A stretch of 64,000 nucleotides of DNA. It comes from Nocardioides albus (GTDB lineage: Bacteria; Actinomycetota; Actinomycetes; Propionibacteriales; Nocardioidaceae). Below, piece by piece: positions 52,037-61,317 of this stretch (its first letter is position 1; every line of letters begins with the position of its first letter). The notes below the pieces were generated by a model, which was given only the letters and a program-made list of their open reading frames with translations, was not told where the DNA came from and did not search any database. Location: contig NZ_BMQT01000004.1 in NCBI RefSeq assembly GCF_014648255.1, positions 1 through 64,000 of the forward strand, read 5' to 3'. The position numbers were made by a program, and so were the translations under genes.

Positions 52037-53119
52037 ATGGGTTCGGTTCGTGTAGCAATCGCGGGAGTCGGCAACTGCGCCAGCTCCCTGGTCCAGGGTG
52101 TGGAGTACTACAAGGACGCCGACCCGGCGGGCACTGTCCCGGGCCTCATGCACGTCAAGTTCGGTGACTACCACGTCTCTGACGTCGAGTTCGTCGCCGC
52201 CTTCGACGTCGACGACAAGAAGGTCGGCAAGGACCTCTCCGAGGCGATCAACGCCTCCGAGAACAACACCATCAAGATCGCCGATGTGCCGTTCACCGGC
52301 GTCGAGGTCCAGCGCGGCCCCACGCTCGACGGTCTGGGCAAGTACTACCGCCAGACCATCTCCGAGTCCGGCCTCGACCCCGTCGACGTCGTCTCGGTCC
52401 TGCGTGAGAACGAGGTCGACGTCCTCGTCTCCTACCTTCCGGTCGGGTCGGAGGAGGCGGACAAGTTCTACGCGCAGTGCGCGATCGACGCGGGCGTCGC
52501 CTTCGTCAACGCGCTGCCGGTCTTCATCGCCTCCGACCCCGAGTGGGCCGCGAAGTTCGAGGCCGCAGGCGTCCCGATCGTCGGTGACGACATCAAGTCG
52601 CAGGTCGGTGCCACCATCACCCACCGCGTCATGGCCAAGCTGTTCGAGGACCGCGGTGTCGCGCTGGACCGCACGTACCAGCTCAACGTCGGCGGCAACA
52701 TGGACTTCAAGAACATGCTCGAGCGCGAGCGGCTGGAGTCCAAGAAGGTCTCCAAGACGCAGGCCGTGACGTCGAACCTGACCGGCGAGCTGGCCGACAA
52801 GATCGACAGCAGGAACGTGCACATCGGTCCTTCCGACTATGTGCAGTGGCTCGACGACCGCAAATGGGCGTACGTCCGGCTCGAGGGCCGCGCGTTCGGC
52901 GACGTCCCGCTCAACCTGGAGTACAAGCTCGAGGTCTGGGACTCCCCCAACTCCGCGGGCATCATCATCGACGCCGTCCGTGCCGCCAAGATCGCCAAGG
53001 ACCGCGGCATCGGCGGTCCGATCATCCCGGCGTCGGCGTACCTCATGAAGAGCCCGCCGGTTCAGATCGAGGACACCGAGGGTCGCGTTCAGCTGGAGGC
53101 GTTCATCCGCGGCGAGTGA
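52037..53119 (+). CDS. ino1: Inositol-1-phosphate (3-phosphate) synthase
   Basis: 360 aa; the ATG follows GGAAGGAGCCCCG. NAD-binding loop [17 protein letters not shown]; substrate-domain blocks [50 protein letters not shown] and [10 protein letters not shown]. It converts glucose-6-phosphate to myo-inositol phosphate, the entry to phosphatidylinositol and mycothiol in actinobacteria. It follows padR. A strong terminator with an extra half-copy follows. Confidence 0.97.
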   Translation: MGSVRVAIAGVGNCASSLVQGVEYYKDADPAGTVPGLMHVKFGDYHVSDVEFVAAFDVDDKKVGKDLSEAINASENNTIKIADVPFTGVEVQRGPTLDGLGKYYRQTISESGLDPVDVVSVLRENEVDVLVSYLPVGSEEADKFYAQCAIDAGVAFVNALPVFIASDPEWAAKFEAAGVPIVGDDIKSQVGATITHRVMAKLFEDRGVALDRTYQLNVGGNMDFKNMLERERLESKKVSKTQAVTSNLTGELADKIDSRNVHIGPSDYVQWLDDRKWAYVRLEGRAFGDVPLNLEYKLEVWDSPNSAGIIIDAVRAAKIAKDRGIGGPIIPASAYLMKSPPVQIEDTEGRVQLEAFIRGE

Positions 53120-53156
53120 GCCGCTTCCGCCGAGTCGGCGCATCCTGACAAGAAAT

Positions 53157-53196
53157 CCCGCCGAGTCGGCGCGTTCTAACGCGCCGACTCGGCGGG
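53157..53196. terminator. Terminator downstream of ino1, with an upstream repeat
   Basis: Perfect 19-bp arms, CCCGCCGAGTCGGCGCGTT (53157-53175) and its complement (53178-53196). A copy of the left half, CCGCCGAGTCGGCGC, lies just upstream (53127-53141). It also serves the convergent permease gene. Confidence 0.85.
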
Positions 53197-53205
53197 TTCT
53201 TGGGC

Positions 53206-54429
53206 TCAGAACCGGATCGCGTCGATGATCTTGACGCGCGCCGCGATCATCGCCGGGAGGATCCCGGCGAGTGCGCCGACGGCGAGGGCGACGGCGAGGC
53301 CGAGGAACGCTGCCGAGAGCGGGAAGGGCGGGACGTCGTCGATGCCTTGGAGGACGTACTTCTCCACCAGCGGGTTCTTGACGGCGGCCACGGCCAGGAG
53401 CACACCGACCAGGCCGGCCACGACGGTGGCCACGACGCTCTCCATCATCACCGAGAAGAACACCCGGCCGGTCGTCGCGCCGAAGCTCCGTCGGATCCCG
53501 ATCTCGCGGATCCGCTGCTGGATGGTGACCAGGGCGATGTTGAGCAAGCTCAGGGCGCCGAGCAGCAGGATGATGCCGGCGATCCCGATGATCACCCACT
53601 TGATCGGCCCGATCGGGTCCTCCCCGCCCCACGCCATGTAGTCGTCGCGGTAGGCGTCGACCTGAAGACCCGGCAGCTCGGCGCGCATCGCCGCGTTGAT
53701 CTCACCGGCGAGCTCGTCGGCACCCTCGACCGGCACCCACATCTCGTAGCCGGCGTCCGTCGGCGCTCCGGTCTGCCAGTGCACCAGCGAGTCGGCGAGC
53801 ATGAACGCCCGCGGCGTGCCGTACCCACGCATGCTCGTCACGCCGACGATCGTGGCGGTCACCGACATTCCTTGACCCCGCAGGTCGACGGAGGTCGGCA
53901 ACGGCGTGCCCTGCAGGCCGAGCTTCTTCAGAAACGTCTCGTCGACCACCAGCGCCGGCGAGAGACTCTCCTTGTCGGACTCCTCGAGCCAGCGACCCTG
54001 CGGGACCACGACCCGGTGGATGGCGGCGTACGCAGGATCGACCCCCATCAGCTCGACCCGCTTGCTGCTGCCGGCGGTGGTCGCCTTGATGTCGAAGGCC
54101 GAGATCCTCGCCGAGGCGTACGTGACGCCGAACCGCTCCGCGACCGTCTGGAACGCGGGCCGGACCCGCTCGACGGAGAGCGGCATGCCGTTGCGGTCGT
54201 CGTAGGCCGAGATCGAGATGTGAGCCGGCCGTCCCTCGGTCTCGTAGGACTCGGTGAACATCTGCTTCGCGATCTGACCGGCCGCCACTGTCGCGGTGAT
54301 CGAGGCGACCGCGACCGCCACCCCCACCAGCGACAGCAGCACCCGGAGCTTGTGGATGCGCAGCTCCTGCCACGCCTCCACGGTCGAGGCGGCCAGACCC
54401 GTGGCGACGCGCGCCGCGGCCGCCCTCAT
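53206..54429 (-). CDS. MacB/FtsX-type ABC transporter permease
   Basis: 407 aa: one N-terminal helix (LRVLLSLVGVAVAVASITATVAAG), a large extracytoplasmic MacB-PCD domain (about residues 50-265), and three C-terminal helices starting WVIIGIAGIILLLGALSLLNIALV, then RIREIGIRRSFGAT, the FtsX coupling motif. It acts with the ATPase and the adaptor encoded upstream in one operon; the order is adaptor, ATPase, permease. It probably exports a peptide or antibiotic, or pushes on envelope proteins. Confidence 0.88.
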   Translation of the reverse strand: MRAAAARVATGLAASTVEAWQELRIHKLRVLLSLVGVAVAVASITATVAAGQIAKQMFTESYETEGRPAHISISAYDDRNGMPLSVERVRPAFQTVAERFGVTYASARISAFDIKATTAGSSKRVELMGVDPAYAAIHRVVVPQGRWLEESDKESLSPALVVDETFLKKLGLQGTPLPTSVDLRGQGMSVTATIVGVTSMRGYGTPRAFMLADSLVHWQTGAPTDAGYEMWVPVEGADELAGEINAAMRAELPGLQVDAYRDDYMAWGGEDPIGPIKWVIIGIAGIILLLGALSLLNIALVTIQQRIREIGIRRSFGATTGRVFFSVMMESVVATVVAGLVGVLLAVAAVKNPLVEKYVLQGIDDVPPFPLSAAFLGLAVALAVGALAGILPAMIAARVKIIDAIRF

Positions 54430-55133
54430 ACCGCCGCCTCCTCGGCCAGCGGGTGCAGCCGGCCCTCGGCGAGCCGGAACCGGCGCCGCGCCAGGGCCGC
54501 GACGTTCTGGTCGTGGGTGATGGTGATCAGCGCCGCGCCGGACTCGTAGGTCGCCTGGTCGAGCAGCTTCATCACCATCGCGCCGGTCTCCACGTCGAGG
54601 GCTCCGGTCGGCTCGTCGGCCAGCACCACCGTCGGCCTGCGGACGAGGGCGCGGGCGATGGCGATGCGCTGCTGCTCACCGCCGGAGAGGAACTGCGGCA
54701 TCGCGTCGAGCCGGTCACCGAGCCCGACCTGGTCGAGCATCGCCGCCGCGATCCGGCGTCGCTGCCAGAACTCCTTGCCCGAGGCGTACAGGAGAGGGGC
54801 CATCACGTTCTCCAAGGCGGTACGCCCCGGGAGCAGGTTGAACTGCTGGAAGACGAACCCGACGTCACGTCCGCGGATCCGGGCGGCCTGTCGACCACTG
54901 ATGTCGGTGACGTTGCGCCCTGCCCATTCCAGGGTCCCGCCGGTCGGCCGGTCCAGCAGGCCGAGCAGGTTCAGCAGCGTGGACTTGCCGGTGCCGGAGC
55001 GGCCGACGATGCCGACGTGGTCGCCGCGGCGTACAAGCAGGTCGACGCTGGTCAGGATGTGCAGGTCATCCCCGTCGGGGAGCTCGACCGTGCGGGCGAC
55101 CCCGGTGAGCCTCAGAAGCTCCTCGGAGCTCAC
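54426..55133 (-). CDS. MacB/LolD-type ABC transporter ATPase
   Basis: 235 aa. Walker A GRSGTGKST, Q-loop GFVFQQFNLLPG, signature LSGGEQQR and Walker B VVLADEPTGALD, all characteristic of the LolD/MacB branch. It overlaps the adaptor gene (end 55130) and the permease gene by 4 bp each, so the three are translationally coupled. Confidence 0.92.
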   Translation of the reverse strand: MSSEELLRLTGVARTVELPDGDDLHILTSVDLLVRRGDHVGIVGRSGTGKSTLLNLLGLLDRPTGGTLEWAGRNVTDISGRQAARIRGRDVGFVFQQFNLLPGRTALENVMAPLLYASGKEFWQRRRIAAAMLDQVGLGDRLDAMPQFLSGGEQQRIAIARALVRRPTVVLADEPTGALDVETGAMVMKLLDQATYESGAALITITHDQNVAALARRRFRLAEGRLHPLAEEAAV

Positions 55134-56251
55134 ATCTCCCCCTCGGGCATCTCGCCGGACGTCTCGTCGCCCTTCCCGCCGGACGAGTCCTTCGAGCCCG
55201 GGACGTACCGCAGCACGGAGTCGCCGGCCTTCAACCCGCTGGTGACCTCGACGAGCTTGCCGTCGGTGACGCCGAGCTTGACCGGCTGCTCCGTCGGGGC
55301 CCCGTCCTCTCCGACGACCCAGACGCTGCCCTCGCCGACCAAGCCGGTGACCGCGGTGACCGGGACCGTGACGACGTCCCCGTCGCTCTTGCCCGCGTCG
55401 ATGGCCATCGACATGGTCAGGCCGTCGAAGACGGTCACCTTCGGCGGCACCAGACAGCTGATCCGGGCACCGGTCCCGGACTCGCCCTCGCCGCTCGGCT
55501 CGCCCTCCATCATCTCGCCCTCGGGTGCGTCGCCGGTGATCGTCTCGGTCGCCGCGTCGCCGATCCTCAGATCGGTGCAGGCGAACGGCTTCGGTCCGCC
55601 CTCGATGGTCACGGTCGCCTGCTCCGGGTTGCCGGCCAGCCGGTATCGGTCCAGCGGCGAGATGGCGCCGACCGCATGGAACGTGGTGGGCCGGATCGAG
55701 ACGACGACCCCGTCCTCGGCGACCTCGCCCAGCATGTCGACGGCGTAGTTGCCGACGATGCCGGTGGCGGGGGCGACGATCGTGTACCAGTGGTAGACCG
55801 GCTTGGGTGGCGCCGGCTCGGTCGGCGCATCGTCGCGATCCCCGTCGCCTCGGGCGTCATCGACGCTCCCGGGCTCGTCGACTGGCTCCTCGACGGGTGC
55901 TGCCGCCTCGGCGGGCTCCTCCTCGGCGCGCACCTGGAAGAGCTTGTCGCCCTTGTCCACCTTGGCGCCGGTCTCGGCGAACCGGTGTGCCAGCACTCCG
56001 GTGACCGAGCTCGTGGCCGAGACCGGCTTGTCGATCACGATGGTGCCGTCGATCGTGAGCGAGTTGGTGATCGTGCCCTTCTCGGCGACGACCTCCTCGG
56101 GTGGGATCTCCCCGGTCGGCGTCAGCGGCGCCCCGTCGGCATTCTGCGTCGACCCGGTGAAGGCCAGCTTGAAGAGGCTGACCGCGATGACCAGCCCGAT
56201 CACGGCCCAGAACGACTTGGAGAGTACGCGGCGCACCGCCGTCTTCGACAT
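55130..56251 (-). CDS. Membrane-anchored efflux adaptor (HlyD/RND-adaptor-like)
   Basis: 373 aa from the ATG at 56251. One N-terminal membrane helix (SFWAVIGLVIAVSLFKLAF), then a barrel-sandwich/lipoyl-like core (VVAEKGTITNSLTIDGTIV, VTGVLAHRFAETGAKVDKGDKLFQV, HWYTIVAPATGIVGNYAV) interrupted by an acidic Glu/Asp/Pro insert of about 45 residues where a coiled coil is usual. The C-terminus is VPVTAVTGLVGEGSVWVV and an acidic tail. It should link the permease to the cell wall space. The lack of a coiled-coil hairpin fits a Gram-positive cell without an outer membrane. Confidence 0.84.
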   Translation of the reverse strand: MSKTAVRRVLSKSFWAVIGLVIAVSLFKLAFTGSTQNADGAPLTPTGEIPPEEVVAEKGTITNSLTIDGTIVIDKPVSATSSVTGVLAHRFAETGAKVDKGDKLFQVRAEEEPAEAAAPVEEPVDEPGSVDDARGDGDRDDAPTEPAPPKPVYHWYTIVAPATGIVGNYAVDMLGEVAEDGVVVSIRPTTFHAVGAISPLDRYRLAGNPEQATVTIEGGPKPFACTDLRIGDAATETITGDAPEGEMMEGEPSGEGESGTGARISCLVPPKVTVFDGLTMSMAIDAGKSDGDVVTVPVTAVTGLVGEGSVWVVGEDGAPTEQPVKLGVTDGKLVEVTSGLKAGDSVLRYVPGSKDSSGGKGDETSGEMPEGEM

Positions 56252-56402
56252 GAACGGACTGTAGTCCCACGCCACCGAGCGCCACCGCCGAATTTCTCCC
56301 CGGTTCGGCAACACTCCGGCAACGGCCGTATCGAACACCTGTTCCATCCCCTAGACTCCAGGGCCCGCACGATCGACCGGCTCAGGCACGGAGACCCCCA
56401 CG

Positions 56403-57662
56403 ATGCGTCCTGACAACTCGACCTCCGATCGGACGACTCCGAGAGCCAGCGGCTCCGGCAAGGGCCGCGGTCTCATCCTGTTCGGCGCGGTCTCGGTCGC
56501 ACTGATCTCGACGGCCGCCGCGTACGTCGCCATGGTCGGCTTCGGGCGAGACGTGCTCGCCATGGGCGCGATCAACGCCTATGCGTTCGCCGGCGTCTTC
56601 GAGCTCTCGCTGGTCACCGTCGCCTTGATGGCCCGGGAGGCCGCCCAGCAGGACCGGCCGGCCCAGACCCTGCTGACTCTGACCTGGCTGCTGTCGGCGG
56701 CGTCCGGGTTCTTCGCCGGCTGGCACGAGCTCCACCTCGGCCACGCCGCCACCGCGGCGGCGTTCCGGTTCATCGTGCCGCTGCTCGCCGCGCTGATGTG
56801 GCACCTGGCGCTCGTCGGCGACCGCCACCTGGCCATGGAACGCTCCTGGTCCGAGCTGCGGACGGGCGCCCGGATGCACGCCCTGCTGGCGACCCGGGTC
56901 GAGTGGCGACGGGCTCGCGACACGGCGTTGCGGAAGCGGACGGCCTCCTCCCGCCGGAAGCTCGAGCGCGCGCAGAAGCGCTACTGGCGCGCCGAGGCGG
57001 TAGCGCTGCGGTCGGTCGCGCCGGGCGCGATGCGCGACCAGATCACCCAGTGGGTCGACGCCTTCGCCGCAGTCGCCGAGGGGACTCGTCAGGCCGACCG
57101 GCTGCCGATAGCCCTGCCTTCTGCGCACGAGGCGCTCAGCGTGCCGGTCCCGGAACGGGTCTCCGCCAACCAGGTTCCCGAGCCGGCTGCGGATCAGAAC
57201 ATCGAGGAGGTGCCGATCGAAGTCGCCGACATGCCTCGCGAGGTGCTGCCGCCGCGGGAGAGCCGGACCCGCGAGATGGCTTCAGCGCTCGCCACCCCCG
57301 ATACCCGGCGCCGGGTGTCGCGCCGGGTGACCGAGGCGGTACGCACCGCTGCCGACGCCGCCCCTGGCTCCGTGATGGCTCCGCAGTTCAGCAACGGCCG
57401 GACCGCGGCCACGCCTGGCGAGGCCGACGACACCCTGCTCGACCGGATCTCGTACCCGGAGAACGTCCCGGACCCGGAGCCGGCGATGGACTACCCGGAC
57501 ACCTTCCCCGACGAGGAGGAGGACCTGCTCAGCAACCTGCCCTCCGAACCCCGTGAGGCGGCGCGAATCCTGGTACGAGCCGGTGCGCCGGTGTCAAAGG
57601 TGGCAGACAGGCTGGGTGTGCACCCCAGCACCATCCGCCGCTGGGTCAAGACGCCTGCCTGA
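56403..57662 (+). CDS. Four-helix membrane protein (DUF2637/SpdB-like) with C-terminal HTH
   Basis: 419 aa. Residues about 24-145 form four membrane helices (ILFGAVSVALISTAAAYVAM to FIVPLLAALMWHLAL), similar to the DUF2637/SpdB proteins of actinomycete plasmids and integrative elements. A basic coiled segment follows (RRARDTALRKRTASSRRKLERA), then a disordered acidic region. The last 40 residues are a helix-turn-helix: EAARILVRAGAPVSKVADRLGVHPSTIRRWV. It may tether DNA to the membrane. No plasmid or phage genes are adjacent. Confidence 0.7.
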   Translation: MRPDNSTSDRTTPRASGSGKGRGLILFGAVSVALISTAAAYVAMVGFGRDVLAMGAINAYAFAGVFELSLVTVALMAREAAQQDRPAQTLLTLTWLLSAASGFFAGWHELHLGHAATAAAFRFIVPLLAALMWHLALVGDRHLAMERSWSELRTGARMHALLATRVEWRRARDTALRKRTASSRRKLERAQKRYWRAEAVALRSVAPGAMRDQITQWVDAFAAVAEGTRQADRLPIALPSAHEALSVPVPERVSANQVPEPAADQNIEEVPIEVADMPREVLPPRESRTREMASALATPDTRRRVSRRVTEAVRTAADAAPGSVMAPQFSNGRTAATPGEADDTLLDRISYPENVPDPEPAMDYPDTFPDEEEDLLSNLPSEPREAARILVRAGAPVSKVADRLGVHPSTIRRWVKTPA

Positions 57663-57676
57663 GCCAACCTCGGGCG

Positions 57677-58132
57677 TCAGCCTTCGAGGTCGGCCTTGAG
57701 CTTGGCCAGCGTGGTCGCCATGCCGGTACGCAGCTCCTCGGTGAAGCTCTCCTGACCGCCGAGCACCGCCTTCGTCAGCGAGCGGGACAGGCTGGAGATG
57801 CCGGTCGGGGTCTCGCGACGGTGTGTGACGACGGTGCCCTCCGCGGTCTCCTCCAGCTGGTAGGACCACACGGTGGTGTTCTCGGTGATGCGGAAGGCGA
57901 AGTCGGAGTGCGGGGTGAAGCGTACGACCTTGGCGTTGGTCGGCCAGTGCTTCCAGCCCTGGCGGTTGATGTTGAAGAAGCGGGTGCCCTCCTTCACCTG
58001 GCCGAACACGACAGTCTTCACCACCTGCGGGCTCCATGAGGCCATCCGTGGCAGGTCCGTGATCGCTGCCCACACCTGCGCCGGGGTGGCGTTGATGGTG
58101 GTGGACGCTTGGAGGTCTGTGATCGTCGTCAT
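57677..58132 (-). CDS. SRPBCC (START-like) family protein
   Basis: 151 aa. Typical helix-grip start TTINATPAQVWAAITDLPRMASWSPQV, then GTRFFNINR and WSYQLEETAEGTVVTHRRE, with a long C-terminal helix. SRPBCC proteins bind hydrophobic ligands or act as cyclase/aromatase-like enzymes; the ligand here is unknown. The -10 TATGGT lies 6 nt before the ATG, so it is probably leaderless. It is convergent with the DUF2637-like gene at 14 bp. Confidence 0.85.
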   Translation of the reverse strand: MTTITDLQASTTINATPAQVWAAITDLPRMASWSPQVVKTVVFGQVKEGTRFFNINRQGWKHWPTNAKVVRFTPHSDFAFRITENTTVWSYQLEETAEGTVVTHRRETPTGISSLSRSLTKAVLGGQESFTEELRTGMATTLAKLKADLEG

Positions 58133-58202
58133 GGCGGAACCATACCGTCAGTATGGCCATCACGACAGGGTCCGACAGGGCTCGGACCCTCGGCAGACCG
58201 GG

Positions 58203-59726
58203 TCAGTCCTCGGTGTCGGACAGCTTCCACGGCCAGTCGTAGAACGGGTTGGGCGTGCCCCAGGTCGGGCCGTAGCGCTCGGCCAGGAAGCCCTCCGGAT
58301 CGGCGGGCGCCAGCAGGTTCGCTCCCTTGAACGTGAGCTCGGTCGGCGGCAGCACCAGCGAGGTCGCGATCGGACGCAGCTTCATCTTCTCCATGTGCAG
58401 CGTCGTCTCCGCGCCCCCGACGAGGAGCGGGAACAGATCGATGTGCAACCGCGTCGCCGGGTCGGTGATGTGGAAGTTGAGCTGGTTGTTGGGTCTGGAG
58501 ACCTTCCAGCCGCGCTCAGCGATCATCGCGCGCAACGTCGCCAGGACGGGCTCGGCCTCCTCCCGGGTCGCGGCCTCGAGCGGGATCAGCATGTCCACGT
58601 CGTCGTCGTGAGCCAGGAAGTCGTTCTCGCGAACGACCCCGAGCAGCGTCCCGTACGCCATCATCGCCGGCAACCCCTGCTCGGCGAGCAGCTCGGTGGC
58701 ATGCCGCATGGTCGTCACGTAATCGGCCGAGTGCTTGCGCAGCACCCCGACGTCGCGGAAGCCGTGGCGGGTCAGCACTGCCTCCTCACCGCCGATCGCC
58801 ACCGCCGCCCGGTTGACCGCGGTCTCGAGGCGGCGCAGGTCGGTGGTGGAGCGAAGGACCAGCTGGTACGCCTGCATCGACGTCGCCGTGGCGGGCACCC
58901 GCAACCTCTCCGCAGCGAGCAGGTGCCCGGCCAGAGCCCACTCGTCGTCGGAGAGCGTGGCGTCCTCCGCCAGGCGCGTCGGGACGAGCGCGGTGAGGAG
59001 CCGCTGCTCCTCGGCGTCGTCGGTGAGCAGGCCCTTCTCCGCGAGTCGGGCGAGGTCGGCGACGATCTCGACGTGCGCCTGGCGCGAGGCGTCCTCGGAC
59101 TCCAGCACCTCGCGGCCCACGTCGCGGCCCGTCAACCGGGACACCAGCGCCAGGGTGCGCTCGACCGAGGAGTCGGAGTCGACCGAACGGAGGGTGTGGA
59201 AGGTGTCGTCGGCGTCGGCGATCGCGATCGTCAGCCGCCGGCTACGGACTCCCCAGCCGTCGCGGCGGTTGTAGACCCGGAGCTCGTCGGCCTCCACCGG
59301 CTGCGCCAGGGAGACCGTCCACCACGGGCCGTCCTCCCGACGCGTACGCAGCGTGCCGTAGTTGAACGGGTCGGCGCCCTGCGGCTGCGTCGGCGCGGCC
59401 GAGCTCTGCATGACTGACTGGGCGGCCGGCTCGACCCGGACCGGCTTGCCTGCGGCGTACAGCTCGAATCCGCGCAGGTCCACCTGGCCGGTGAACTTCG
59501 CGGGCAGATGCGCGTTGATCTGCGAGACACGTCCCTTGACCGGCACCGAGAGATAGCTGGCTCCGATTCCACCGAAGTAGCCGAGCGAGGGCAGGAGCTC
59601 AGGCGTCCCGGGGAGTCGACGCAGGCCGGTGGGCTCTCGGAGGTAGACACCGGTCGGCGACTCGACCTGCCCGCCGCTGCGGAGACGGGCAACGACAGAC
59701 TTCAGCCGATCGGGGAGATTCGTCAT
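58203..59726 (-). CDS. LicD-family protein with N-terminal discoidin-like domain
   Basis: 507 aa from the ATG at 59726 behind GGCAGGAAGCACG. Residues about 70-185 resemble an F5/8 type C (discoidin) fold (WWTVSLAQPVEADELRVYNRRDG, RRLTIAIADADDTFHTL). Residues about 330-500 are LicD: MMAYGTLLGVVRENDFLAHDDDVDM has the nucleotidyltransferase GxxLGxxRxxxxIxxDxDxD pattern. LicD proteins add phosphocholine or related phosphodiesters to surface glycans. It has no signal peptide. Confidence 0.82.
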   Translation of the reverse strand: MTNLPDRLKSVVARLRSGGQVESPTGVYLREPTGLRRLPGTPELLPSLGYFGGIGASYLSVPVKGRVSQINAHLPAKFTGQVDLRGFELYAAGKPVRVEPAAQSVMQSSAAPTQPQGADPFNYGTLRTRREDGPWWTVSLAQPVEADELRVYNRRDGWGVRSRRLTIAIADADDTFHTLRSVDSDSSVERTLALVSRLTGRDVGREVLESEDASRQAHVEIVADLARLAEKGLLTDDAEEQRLLTALVPTRLAEDATLSDDEWALAGHLLAAERLRVPATATSMQAYQLVLRSTTDLRRLETAVNRAAVAIGGEEAVLTRHGFRDVGVLRKHSADYVTTMRHATELLAEQGLPAMMAYGTLLGVVRENDFLAHDDDVDMLIPLEAATREEAEPVLATLRAMIAERGWKVSRPNNQLNFHITDPATRLHIDLFPLLVGGAETTLHMEKMKLRPIATSLVLPPTELTFKGANLLAPADPEGFLAERYGPTWGTPNPFYDWPWKLSDTED

Positions 59727-59818
59727 CGTGCTTCCTGCCGGGATCAGGGGGCAAACGGACCCCGGAAGTCTCCCAGACACCTGTTGTTTACCTTCGTTCA
59801 GGTCGCCTGACCCCCGGT

Positions 59819-61267
59819 TCAGCTCCGCTCGGCCCACCAGGCGAGGAGCCGCTTCGCAGCCTCGTCCTCGGAGAGGACGCCCTCGTCGAGACGCAGGTCC
59901 ATCAAGAACTTGTACGCCGCGCCGACCTCGCGCCCCGGAGAGATGTCCAGCAGCGACATGATCTGGTTGCCGTCGAGCGCGGGCCGGAGCGCGGCGAGCT
60001 CCTCCTCCTCGGAGATCCGCTCGATGCGGGCCTCGAGGGCGTCGTAGGTGCGGGCGAGGCGGTCGGCCTTGCGACGGTTGCGGGTGGTGCAGTCGGCTCG
60101 GGTGAGGATGTGGAGACGCTCGAGCTGGTCACCGGCGTCACGGACGTAGCGCCGCACCGCGGAGTCGGTCCATTCGCCGTCGCCGTAGCCGTGGAAGCGC
60201 AGGTGCAGCTCGACGAGCGAGGAGACCGCGTCGATCTCGTCATTGGAGAAGCGCAGCGCCTTCATCCGCTTGCGGGTCAGCTTGGCGCCGACGACGTCGT
60301 GGTGGTGGAAGGAGACGGTGCCGTCGTCATGGAACTTGCGGGTGCGCGGCTTGCCGACGTCGTGCATCAGCGCCGCGAACCGCGAGATGAAGTCAGGCCC
60401 ACCACCGAGACGCTTCTCCTGGTCGATGGACTGCTCGAGCACGGTGAGGGTGTGCTCGTAGACGTCCTTGTGGCGGTTGTGCTCGTCGCGCTCCATCTTC
60501 AGCGCGGTCAGCTCGGGCAGCACCAGCTCGGCCAGCCCGGTCTCGACCAACAGCGAGAGGCCGCGGCGAGGGAAGGGCGCGCAGATCAGCTTCACCAGCT
60601 CGTCGCGGACCCGCTCGGCGGAGATGATCGAGATCCGCGACGCCATGTCCTTCATCGCAGCGACGACCTCGGGCGCGACCTCGAACCCCAGCTGGGCCGC
60701 GAACCGCGCGGCCCGCATCATCCGCAGCGGGTCGTCGGAGAAGGAGGCTTCGGGGGTGCCAGGGGTGCGAAGCACCCGGGTCGCCAGGTCCACCACCCCG
60801 CCGTAGAGGTCGACGACCTCACGGCCGGGGAGCCTGACGGCCATCGCGTTGACGGTGAAGTCGCGGCGTACGAGATCGTCGGCCAGGGACGTCCCGTAGG
60901 CCACGGAAGGCTTGCGGGAGTCGGCCTCGTAGGCCTCGGAGCGATAGGTGGTGACCTCCACCTGCCACGGGCCCTTGCGGGTGCCGATGGTGCCGAAGTC
61001 ACGGCCCATGTCCCACAGCGCCTCGCCCCACGTACGCAGGATCTTCTCGGTCTCCTCGGGCCGGGCCGAGGTGGTGAAGTCGAGATCGTTGTGCGGGCGC
61101 CCGAGCATCGCGTCGCGGACAGGGCCTCCGACCAGCGCCAGCTCGAAGCCGGAGCGAGCGAAGGCCTCGCCTAGGGAGTCGATGACAGGTGCGATACGGT
61201 CCAGTTCAGCAGTCACCGATCGCTGAACATCGGCGACGCTGATCGGGGGAAGCTGGCTGTCGGACAC
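59819..61267 (-). CDS. CCA tRNA nucleotidyltransferase
   Basis: 482 aa from a GTG at 61265-61267. Class II nucleotidyltransferase head: LALVGGPVRDAMLGRPHNDLDFTT with DxD, DLVRRDFTVNAMAV and DPLRMMRAARFAAQLGF. An HD domain at about 275-360 (ALMHDVGKPRT, FHHHDVVGAKLTRKRM) is present, usual in actinobacteria. It adds or repairs the 3' CCA of tRNAs. It is divergent from the DUF6049 gene, the same order as around pcnA in M. tuberculosis. Confidence 0.94.
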   Translation of the reverse strand: MSDSQLPPISVADVQRSVTAELDRIAPVIDSLGEAFARSGFELALVGGPVRDAMLGRPHNDLDFTTSARPEETEKILRTWGEALWDMGRDFGTIGTRKGPWQVEVTTYRSEAYEADSRKPSVAYGTSLADDLVRRDFTVNAMAVRLPGREVVDLYGGVVDLATRVLRTPGTPEASFSDDPLRMMRAARFAAQLGFEVAPEVVAAMKDMASRISIISAERVRDELVKLICAPFPRRGLSLLVETGLAELVLPELTALKMERDEHNRHKDVYEHTLTVLEQSIDQEKRLGGGPDFISRFAALMHDVGKPRTRKFHDDGTVSFHHHDVVGAKLTRKRMKALRFSNDEIDAVSSLVELHLRFHGYGDGEWTDSAVRRYVRDAGDQLERLHILTRADCTTRNRRKADRLARTYDALEARIERISEEEELAALRPALDGNQIMSLLDISPGREVGAAYKFLMDLRLDEGVLSEDEAAKRLLAWWAERS

Positions 61268-61317
61268 AACGCCGCAGTCTACGAGGACCGTACCCCCGGA
61301 AAGATATTCTCGAAGTC

